Shown piece after piece: positions 35,513-44,410 of a DNA stretch of 64,000 nt. Origin of the DNA: Chamaecrista fasciculata (lineage: Eukaryota; Streptophyta; Magnoliopsida; Fabales; Fabaceae); NCBI GenBank assembly GCA_003254925.1, contig QANZ01001473.1, positions 7,720 through 71,719 on the forward strand, given 5' to 3'. The position numbers were made by a program, and so were the translations under genes. The stretch's first letter is position 1; each line of letters begins with the position of its first letter. The notes under the pieces were generated by a model, which saw nothing but the letters and a program-made list of their open reading frames with translations, was not told the DNA's origin and did not search any database.

Positions 35513-38345
35513 TTAAAGAGGTAGAGATCCGTAGTAAACTGCTTCAGCTGGGCCTGACATGTAGACGTGATTATTATCTTCCCTCCACTCTATTTGCAAT
35601 GGCCCTCCAGGTAGATCAACCGTGCAATTCTGTGGAAATTTTGACATATTTGAGGGCAAAGATAAGTAACAGCCAGAAAGGGAACTTCCAAAATTTATTG
35701 AAAGGATTTGTGGTTGCAACAAGATATTGCTTAACATGAAATATGATGAAAATCACACTTGTTTTATATGGATTGATCATCAGATGACAATAACTTCAAC
35801 TGCAAGTAGACTTACCCTCTTGGCATGACCCTCAAGAACTGCTGCAACAACTACAGCACAAGCTCCAGTTCCGCAGGCGAGAGTTGCTCCTGCACATTTA
35901 ACAATTAAGGGTGAAGAATGAGCTCAGATAAAAAGCCAGAGGCACCTTGGAATTTCAAGGGATACTAACAAGTAACAACACTATTATGTACTTTTCAGAT
36001 ACATAGCTTAGATACTAGAGGTTCTAACCTGCTCCGCGCTCCCAAACACGCATCTTCAAGTGATGATCAGACAGAATTTGTACAAACTCTGCAAACAAGA
36101 GCACGTGTTAGACCATACCATACATGAGAATTAGAAAGGAAACGCAATAAGAGTGATGATCTCAGTATAAATATAATCACTTTTAGGTCTCTTGTATAGA
36201 AGAAACATATGGGGGGAGATCTAGTCAACCGCACAGGAACGGTCAGGATGTAATGGAATAACCTTTGGCCCAAGAAAAAGGAGATGGAAAAACAAAGAAG
36301 GTCAAGGAACTATGACCTAAAATAAGGTTTACAATAATACTCCAAGCACAGAATAGCCAAAACAAACCTGTGTTAGTTCTCGCAGGGAACACCTCATGGT
36401 GCTCAAATTTTGGACCAATTTCAGCTAGGTTCAAATTGTCAACCAATATATTCTGTTCAAAAAAAGCAACAAAACAACATGAAATATGCGCCCATAGATA
36501 AAGAAAACGTCGAGTTTTGATCTGGAACCGCGCAGAAAGCTTATGCTTAAATCATGTCTTAAAGTAAGTCCAGTAAAGATTAAAGCAGTGTATAAGAAGC
36601 AAAACCTTATCTGTTTTTCTTTTTATGTAACTAAGTTTAGCCTTCAGTTGTGTGCAAAACATCAACTTAAGTGATTAATGTCTTGCGGTCCAGTTAATTG
36701 TTTCCTTCCTTAGAATACATATCTAATTCCAGAAAGCATGAAATGACCAAAATAATATAAAAGGAAATTGTAAATTTTCAATATCTTTAATGTGTCTAAC
36801 TTTGAAATACTCACCTGATTTTCTTTTGTACTGAAAGTTACACAGTGTGGATTTCCCATACTAACACATGTAACATTCCAGATAACTCCATCTACGTTTA
36901 GTTCTGACTTAACAACAGATTGACCCTTATTTGGAGATAATTTAGTTGGCACATCTGATGCTTTAAGAATTGGCTCCCCCATGTCAACTTTGACCTGAAA
37001 TAGTGTCATCACTCACTACTCAGCAATTTACGTTAAAGAAAGAATATCATATAAGAGACCCAAAACAAAATTCCTTTCTAGATAAAACCAGTCAAAACTC
37101 TACAGCCTACAGAATTCAAAAATAAAAGGCACTTAGGAAGCCACAAGAGCCAATGTCGTCCAAACGTAACCCAAAACAATAAGAGAATTGAAAAACATTG
37201 GTCACAGAAGAACATACGTTTCCATCCTCTAAGATTTCTGGAACAATCAAGCCAGCGCCAGTATGCACAGTAAAACTGCAAAATATGATTAAATAAACGT
37301 TCAATAAATTTTGAACAGATTTTCATTATTAATGATAATCATAAGGTGCCACTAAACCATGTGTCCTAAAACAGTAACAAAACCTATTACCTTCACTTGT
37401 CAATAGACACAATACTATCTAGTTTAAATGAATTTATATCCGATCATAAACTTCATTTTCTTTACAACTACATGTCACCGATTGTCACCACAGCAGGGCA
37501 TGAATGACAAAAAGATTTTACAAGAAAAAGAAATGGAACAAAATAGTAAAAAATAGTACATTATGATCTTACCTATGCCTCCCGCGTAAGTTCTCAATCT
37601 GAGCAATGAATTTAGCAAAGCATCGTATTCCATTGCCACACATCTATGGATTGAAAAGGTCAAGTTAATAAACATAAAAATTTATAAAACAACTAAACAA
37701 GATAACAAGCATGCCTCAGAAGTTGAACGAAAATCAGAAGCTACTCTCACATGATGAAAATTAGGGGAAAAATAATAGCGAAGGCAAGAGAAATTACCTC
37801 AGGCTCACTGCCATCCGAATTAAAGATTCTCATGGTATAGTCAGTGCCATTGGTGCCCGGCATGACGAAGATAACTCCATCAGCACCAATACCGAAGTTA
37901 CGATCACATAACTGTACAGCTTTCTCGGCACTGACCTTGGGCTCTGTGGAGTCTCTGTTGTCAATCTATTCAAAATCATCGCGTAAAACGGAAAATCGAT
38001 TGTTTAAGTTTTCATGAAACGGGGATCAAGCGGAACAAACAGTAAACAGTAGCTTAAACCTACCAAAATGAAGTCGTTGCCGAGGCCATGATACTTAGCG
38101 AAATGGAGAAATCCAGTCTCCTTCCGATCGAGAAAAGAAGTGGAGGAGGTTTGCAAAGGGGTTTCAACGCTCATTGCGGAAACGGCGATACGAGAACTAG
38201 GGCATTTCAAAGAAGGTTGAAGTCTGAGGAAAGTGGAAGGGAAAGCAGATAAGGAAGTTGAAGAAAAGCGAAGGAGCGAAGCTGAAGTTAAAGAACGGCG
38301 AGTAGAAGATGTGAGAGGAACGGAAATGGTGGCGGCTATGGCCAT
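35513..38345 (-). CDS. DAPF: Diaminopimelate epimerase, chloroplast-targeted, 9 exons
   Basis: Converts LL- to meso-diaminopimelate, the next-to-last step of plastid lysine synthesis. Exons from the start: 38064-38345, 37798-37965, 37573-37643, 37218-37275, 36815-36994, 36368-36452, 36029-36088, 35816-35889, 35513-35629. They sum to 1095 nt, 364 residues, close to the plant family length. A Ser/Thr-rich, acid-poor N-terminus of about 50-60 residues is a plausible plastid transit peptide. The mature part opens with [11 protein letters not shown]. The two catalytic cysteines are in MCGNGIRC (about C152) and LACGTGACA (about C307), and GNPHC precedes the second domain. All introns are GT-AG. A 2.1-kb transposon begins 72 bp before the start codon, so the promoter must lie within or beyond it, or be very short. 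Confidence 0.97.
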
Positions 38346-39283
38346 GGCTGATTCGATTCACTCTCTGATTCTCTCCTTCTCCAATCTCCCTCCTTCACTC
38401 ATTCGTCTTTTTCTAAAGAGCAAACCCCATTTTTGGTCCCTCAATTGTTACTGAGTCGAGGAATCGGTCCCTCAATTGTGGGAAACTACAACTCAGTCCC
38501 TCAATTGTACAATCCCGTTTACGTTTTGGTCCCTCACGTCTGGTCCGTTAGTGATAGAGGTGTTAAGTGATGACGTGTCACCGTTATCTGCTTAGGTGGC
38601 CGTTAAATGCTTAGTTGAGGGACCAAATCCTCGACTTAGTAATAGTAACAATTGAGGGACCAAAAAGGGGGTTTGCTCAAATTAATATCCAACTCATTTC
38701 CACTTGACACCTCATTAAAACTACTCTCTTGCAATTTGGTCCCACAACCCCTAAATCCTCTAAAACTTTTTTTAATCCTCTTCTTCATCTTTTTCATCTT
38801 CTTCATTCATTTTAGTCCCAAATCCTAAAAATTAAAATTGTAAAGTATCCCAAAACCCTTCCAAACATTCCAATTTAGTCCTTAAATGTATTAAAAACCC
38901 TAAAACCCTAAACCCTAAAAAAAATCTACTTTGAGTTCATTCATTTTATCCCATTATTCTCAATTTATTAAATCATAATTAAAAAAAACATTTTAGTCCC
39001 TGAACCCTAATTTCTTCATCTTCATCTTCATCCTCATTCCTCTCTCATCTTTCATTCCTCACCGCCGATCCTACTGCTTCAACCAAATCCTCAAACATCA
39101 AAATGGCTCGATTCTTCAAATCCTTAAACATTCTCTCGCTCGATTCTTCAATTTCTGGGTTTGATTTCAAGTTCACAACCATTTTGGGCGTCGCGAGATA
39201 CATTCATTCATTTCTTAGGGTTCGAATTCGAATTGGGGGAGAAAGTTTGGGGTTTCTTTCGATTTTGAAGAAATTCCGAGAGA

Positions 39284-39489
39284 ATGCCTGCGACTGATGA
39301 TGAAAACTCGTCGTCGCCGTCGTCGTTTACCCATTTCGGCCGTTCGCTTTTGAGTCTCTGTCGCGACCATCAGGTTCACTCCATGGAAAGCTCAACGACG
39401 CCACATGTTCACTCTGTCGCGACTTGCTTTCTCTCTCATGAGTCTCTAAGCTTCTCGATTCCTTCCTTCGCTGCCACGAGAGCTTTTCG
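39284..39489 (+). pseudogene. Captured ROH1/BPS1-like gene fragment inside the Mutator-like element
   Basis: The frame from ATG 39284 reads MPATDDENSS..FTHFGRSLLSLCRDHQVHSM, which resembles the N-terminus of plant ROH1/BPS1-like (DUF793) proteins. After a frame change, 39418-39489 reads RDLLSLS-stop-VSKLLDSFLRC, matching that family's LLSLxWLxKLLDxFLxC segment with the tryptophan codon replaced by TGA (39439-39441). The sequence between the two pieces is missing. Sequence before the ATG (39100-39283) looks like a captured leader. Family assignment is from memory and short; the broken frame is directly visible. Confidence 0.6.
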
Positions 39490-39792
39490 GCTGATGGATG
39501 ATGATGATGATGATGATGATATGAACTGATGATGAACTTTTTTTTTTTTTAATTTTTGGATGATGAACTGATGAATGATGATGATGATGATATGAACTGA
39601 TGATGAACTAATTTTTTTTAATCAAGAATTGATGAATTGATGAAACTTGTGTAATCTTTGGTGATTTCTGGTTGTGTAGTTTTAGGGTTTTGTGGTTTGG
39701 GGTTTGGAGTGGATGAGAAGATGAAGATGATGAAAGATGATGAAAGATGAAGAGGAAAGTAGGATTTAGGGACCAAATTGCAAGAGAGTAGT

Positions 39793-40050
39793 TTTTTTAG
39801 GGGTTTAGGATTTAGGGTTTAGGGGTTTAGGGTTTTAGATTTTAGGGTTTAGGGTTTTAGAGTTTAGGGTTTTAGGATTTTAGGGTTTTTAATACTTTTA
39901 AGGACTAAATTGGAATGTTTGGAAGAGTTTTGGGACACTTTACAATTTTAGGAATTTAGGGTTTTAGGGTTTAGGGTTTTAGGGTTTAGAGTTTAGGATT
40001 TTAGGGTTTAGGGTTTAGAGTTTGGGGCTTAAGTTTTAGGGTTTTTAATA
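39793..40050 (+). repeat. Degenerate plant telomere-type repeats (TTTAGGG) inside the element
   Basis: Two blocks (39798-39890 and 39950-40050) of TTTAGGG and TTTTAGGG words with substitutions, separated by a copy of a segment GGACTAAATTGGAATGTTTG that also forms the inner end of the terminal repeats. A short inverse block (ACCCTAAAACCCTAAACCCT) is at 38909-38928. This is an interstitial array, not a chromosome end. Confidence 0.75.
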
Positions 40051-40648
40051 CATTTAAGGACTAAATTGGAATGTTTGGAAGGGTTTTGGGATACTTTACA
40101 ATTTTATTTTTAGCATTTGGGACTAAAATGAATGAAGAAGATGAAAAAGATGAATAAGAGGATTAAAAAAAAGTTTTAGGGGATTTAGGGGTTTTGGGAC
40201 CAAATTGCAAGAGAGTAGTTTTAATGAGGTGTCAAGTGGAAATGAGTTGGATACTAATTTGAGCAAACCCCCTTTTTGGTCCCTCAATTGTTACTGAGTC
40301 GAGGATTTGGTCCCTCAACTAAGCATTTAACAGCCACCTAAGCAGATAACGGTGACACGTCATCACTTAACACCTCTATCACTAACGGACCAGACGTGAG
40401 GGACCAAAACGTAAACGAGATTGTACAATTGAGGGACTGAGTTGTAGTTTCCCACAATTGAGGGACCGATTCCTCGACTCAGTAACAATTGAGGGACCAA
40501 AAAGGGGGTTTGCTCTTTTCTAAAAAGTTAAGGCGTTGACGAAACCAGATTACTTCCGTTTCCTTTTTCGTTTTTTTGGCCAAATAGTCATATTGGTTCT
40601 AAAACCACGACGTGTATTTTAAATTGGTCCTTATGTTTAATTTGTTTA

Positions 40649-41189
40649 GGGCACTTTTGGTCCCCCTAACTTTCGCAAAGGTCTCAATTTGGTCTAATTT
40701 TTTTTGTTGCAATTTTGGTCCCCTAACTTTCACAAAGGTCTCAATTTGGTCCCCTAACTTTTTTTTGTTGCAATTTTGGTCCCCTTACTTTTGGAAGCGT
40801 CTCACTGTTGGTTCAAAGTGCACTTTTTTCATCCATTATCTGCCATAGTGTCGATCTGGCAAGCTGAGTTGGCTGATGACGTGACAAATATGGGTGAAGT
40901 GGATTAAAAAAGGACCATTATGCGAAGACGTTTTCATGACTTGGAAGTGCACTTGGGACCAATAGTGAGACGTTTTCAAGAGTTAGGGGACCAAAATTGC
41001 AACAAAAAAAGTTAGGGGACCAAATTGAGACCTTTGCGAAAGTTAGGGGGACCAAAATTGCAACAAAAAAGTTAGGGGACCAAATTGAGACCTTTGCGAA
41101 AGTTAGGGGACCAAAATTGCAACAAAAAAAGTTAAGGGATAAAATTGAGATCTTTGTGAAAGTTAGGAGATCAAAATTGCACTTAAGCC
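40649..41189. mobile_element. Mutator-like foldback element, 541 bp, 9-bp target duplication
   Basis: Arms are repeats of TTTTGGTCCCCTAACTTT / inverse, covering much of the element, with a short unique middle (about 40800-40970). ATTTGTTTA flanks both sides exactly (40640-40648 and 41190-41198). The frames at 40612-40848 and 40997-41248 are products of the repeated arms. It is the best-preserved member of the family also seen at 18336, 19033, 20006 and 60216. Confidence 0.8.
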
Positions 41190-41198
41190 ATTTGTTTA

Positions 41199-41761
41199 TT
41201 GTAATCTTACATGTTTTTCATAATTTCTTACTTTTTCATCTCAAATAATTAAATATGATTATATATTTTTCATTAACCAATTGATAGATTTAGATTAATG
41301 GAAAAAATCTAAACCATACTTGAATTGAACTGGAATCCATATGTTATAATTTATGAACCTGCATAGAAGATGAAATTAGAATGGAGGAGCAGAGCAACCT
41401 ACTTAGTTAACAATTGGTGTTAGTTTGTATCAAACTGTTAATTAACATCAAACTAACATCAGATTATTAGTTATTATCAAACTATCAATAGGACAGGACT
41501 ATTGACATTAGAGTTGGTCTTGGAGGTTGGGTCTTTTTCTCTATATGAGTTAAGAGTCAAATTAGTCTATCACATAATCATTCTATTACACTCATAATTG
41601 ATACATGGTCAAATTCAATTAGGCAATGCTTAAACAAATATCAATAACATAACATTTATTTAATACTTGTGATTAGTGCTAATTCATAATTTAGGATTAT
41701 TTCACAAAAATAATCCAATAGACTGTTCGAATTCAATGAATTTAGAATTACATATTGCTTT
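41199..41761. other. No gene seen
   Basis: AT-rich spacer between two transposons. Near 41413-41490 there are repeated AACTGTTAAT / CATCAAACTA words. Nothing recognised. Confidence 0.45.
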
Positions 41762-42122
41762 TAAGGGTCAGTTCGTTTCCGTTTTTTTTAGAATTTGTTT
41801 TGATTATAATCATGTTTTGATTATAATCAAATTTGATTATTTTTGTAGTGGTGTTTGGATGATTGTTGATTATTTGTGTGAAATTATTAAAATGGGTATG
41901 TAATGATTGTGGTAGGTGGATAAAAAGTAAGGAAATTGATAAATTGTATAGGGGTATAAATGGAAGAAAAAGTTAGAAAAAGTAAGGTGTGATTTGATTA
42001 TAATAAAAGTGTGTTTGGATGTGATTGTTGTTGTGAAAAAAAACAAAAATGTTACTGTTTGCCTTGAAAAACGTGAAATCTTGATTATTTTTGTGAGTTG
42101 GTTGGGGGATGTTTTTCCGAAT

Positions 42123-42206
42123 CGGTGCACCGTTTCATTTTTTGCCTACGAAATCGGTGCACCGAATAAGCAAATCGGTGCACCGAATAAGCAAATCGGT
42201 GCACCG
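42123..42206. repeat. Four CGGTGCACCG palindromes
   Basis: The 10-bp perfect palindrome starts at 42123, 42155, 42176 and 42197; the last three are in a 21-bp tandem repeat with AATAAGCAAAT between. It is about 360 bp inside the left end of the element. Confidence 0.85.
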
Positions 42207-42778
42207 ATTCGCATTAGATGAGAGAGAAGGAAAAACTGCACATGGACCCGAAAAAATTATCAATTCTGCCATAATGTTTGCTTCTCCACTCTCTCGTTCT
42301 CTCTCCTCTCTCTCATAATGCTCTATCTCTCTGAATTTTCATTCATCTCGCTCATTCATTCCTCCATTAATCTTACATCGAATCTCTCAATTCATTTCTT
42401 CTCCTTCTTCTTCGCCATGCGTCCAAGAATCACTCTCATCTTCCCTCTTAAGAAACGAAAGTTCTCAGACTTCCATCTTCCCTCTTAAGAAACGAATCGT
42501 TCGAATAGAAAATAATAGCAGAAAGAAAAGTGAAGATTGCAGATAAACAAGAGCACATCATGCCTTTTCCTTTATCAATTTCTTTTGGGTGCGAATGGGA
42601 TTCGAATTGGCTGATTCCATTTAAGCCAAAGCCTTCAATTTATGATTTTTCAGTTACAACGGACTTTTTTTTTTTTACTCAGACAACACAACAGTATTCG
42701 ATTGAAAAGAAGCAGAAATCGATCATCAGCTAAACTTTATACAATCGTCTCTGCTTCAAGCTTCATCGTCTCTGCTAC

Positions 42779-42943
42779 TCACTTGCAATTGCAGGGGTTG
42801 CATGTGCAGTTGTCTCCGCACTTGCAGCCATTCTCAGCGGCAACTCCAACTTCGGATCCTTCGGCGAACTGAGTCTTCGCGGGTGCTACGCCCATAACCA
42901 GAGTCTCAGTGGTTGTGCTCTCGGTGTAGCTCAGGTCAGGGTA
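42779..42943 (-). pseudogene. Captured C-terminal part of a type-2 metallothionein
   Basis: Minus-strand frame of 54 codons plus stop, uninterrupted. It reads [10 protein letters not shown], then [10 protein letters not shown], then [10 protein letters not shown], and ends [15 protein letters not shown] with a TGA stop. This is the spacer and Cys-rich C-terminal domain of plant type-2 metallothioneins, small cytosolic proteins that bind copper and zinc. The N-terminal Cys-rich domain and a start codon are missing. It is inside the PIF/Harbinger-like element, so it was captured by the transposon. A 22-nt inverted copy of part of it abuts its 5' edge. Whether it is transcribed is unknown. Confidence 0.88.
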
Positions 42944-43495
42944 TGGGCGTAGCACCCGCGAAGGTGATGAAGAAAATTGACGAGAAGATATCGCAGATTG
43001 AAGGAAAATTTTCAGATCTGATTATGATGAAGAAAGACATTTTCAGATCTGATGAAGAAAATTGACGAGAAGATATCGCAGATTGAAGGATGATTATGAT
43101 GAAATTGAACACTGAAATCAGAACCGTTAAATGTTTTCTGGAGAGGGACGAGAGAGAGAACAGTGGGAGGAAGAAGAAAAACAATGGCTAAAATATGAAT
43201 TTCAATCCTAAATTATTTGGACAAAATAACAATTTAGCCCAACACAAGAATGAGTATTTCCAAAATGGTCCAATATTGAGGTAAAAGACCATTTTGCCCT
43301 TTGTGATTGGAGAATGAATGTATTAGAGTATAGGTAATTATAGGTTTATGTATAGGGGTATAAGTGTAATTGAGTGTGTTTGATTATTTAAGAATCATGA
43401 TTATAATTGAATCAGGAAAAAAACGTAAACGAACGTGTTTATTTTGATTATAATCAAAACAGATTATAATCAAAACGGAAACGAACTGGGCCTAA

Positions 43496-43959
43496 GTTTT
43501 AACGAGTGATTTCTTTATTTAGTTAGAATTGTTTGCAAATGAGGTTAAATTGAGTCTCGATATTAATTTAAATCACTCTTTTTATGATAAAATTAATTAT
43601 ATCCCATACTTCTGGGACAATGTGAGTATTTGGTTTTTTTTTTTTTTGTGGTTGGTCCGTTCGTTCCGTTTGCGCCAACTGCCTCTTCGTATGAATGGCA
43701 TCATATTTGGGTCTAACATTATTGGGCCTAATCTTCAAACTTTATTTGGGCTTTGGAGCACACGTAGCTCTAAATTTTCATAACTCGACAGAAAAGCCCA
43801 AAAAACAAAAGATCACAACAAAAAACCACTTGGCAAAAGAATAAATACAAATTGAGTAAATTAATAATGTAGTTCTTGAAAAATAATATTTTTCTAATTT
43901 AATCCTTGAAAGATGTAAGATTTTTCTTTTCAAAGATAATAATTGATATATCACAATTT
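43496..43959. other. No gene seen
   Basis: Spacer after the Harbinger-like element. The frame at 43529-43783 has no recognisable domain. Confidence 0.4.
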
Positions 43960-44410
43960 AGGCGTACGCTTAAATGGCCTTCGTACCGGGCTAAGTTCTC
44001 TCCACAGACTCTTTGGGCGCTCCCGAACCAGTCAAATGCCTCTCTGCAAGGTTCAGGGCGCCCCTGGACTTTTCAGACCCACGTTCTCTATATTTGTGGC
44101 GCCCGACCTGTTCACGCATCACACTCACCCACGATTGCCTTGCTCCGCAATTCTTGGTCACCACCTCCACCTCTTGTTGGAATCGTGGGTTAAAACGTGG
44201 AGCGTCTCATGCGCCGACCACCTCCTATCTCTGCTCTATAAGTACCGTTCAACTTAACCAGTTTAAGGTTAGCTACTTCTTTTACTCAGAACTCTCTTGC
44301 TCTCTTCTTCTTCACGAACTAACTTGAGCGTGAAAGTGTTATTCGCATGCCCCCCTTGTGAAGTTCTTTTGCAGGTCACTCTCTAGCAGCCTCATTTGAA
44401 CTAGGTAAGT
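43960..44410 (+). repeat. LTR-like relic (R/U5 type), G/C-rich island
   Basis: Markedly less AT-rich than its flanks. It has a TATA-like CTCTATAAGTACC (about 44232-44244), CT-rich sequence, then AACTTGAGCGTGAAAGTGTT and TTTTGCAGGTCACT. The phrase ACTTGAGCGT..TGCAGGT is common in the 3' half of plant gypsy LTRs. No ends, primer site or internal domain were found, so this is a fragment. Overlapping frames at 43906-44327 are chance products. Confidence 0.45.

Larger units (their letters stand above)
38418..40515. mobile_element. Mutator-like element (Pack-MULE type), 2098 bp, 9-bp target duplication
   Basis: Terminal inverted repeats of about 490-500 bp (38418-38915 and 40030-40515) begin GAGCAAACCCC and are flanked by the exact 9-bp duplication TTTTCTAAA (38409-38417, 40516-40524), the mark of Mutator-like transposition. 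No transposase is present. The inside carries a broken host-gene fragment (39284-39489), GAT-repeats, and degenerate TTTAGGG-type repeats. The outer 255-261 bp of each arm (38418-38678 and 40261-40515) is itself palindromic, ending again in GGGTTTGCTC. It sits just upstream of DAPF. Confidence 0.85.
41765..43492. mobile_element. PIF/Harbinger-like non-autonomous element, 1728 bp, TAA target duplication
   Basis: Left end GGGTCAGTTCGTTTCCGTTT and right end (inverted) GGCCCAGTTCGTTTCCGTTT, each followed by GATTATAATC repeats, are terminal inverted repeats. TAA flanks both sides (41762-41764, 43493-43495), matching the TWA duplication of PIF/Harbinger elements. No transposase is present. The inside has four CGGTGCACCG palindromes (42123-42206), a CT-rich leader-like zone (42260-42480), a metallothionein coding segment on the minus strand (42779-42943) and a duplicated segment (42966-43005, 43053-43092). 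Confidence 0.75.

Noticed and set aside
39793..40050. True telomere end
   Set aside because: Repeats are degenerate, internal to a transposon and followed by genes on both sides.
40997..41248. Open frame with repeated QKKLGDQIETFAKVRG-like peptide
   Set aside because: Produced by repeated arms of a foldback transposon.
43906..44327. Three overlapping 95-104 codon frames
   Set aside because: They sit in a G/C-rich LTR-like relic; overlap in all frames and lack of motifs argue against coding.
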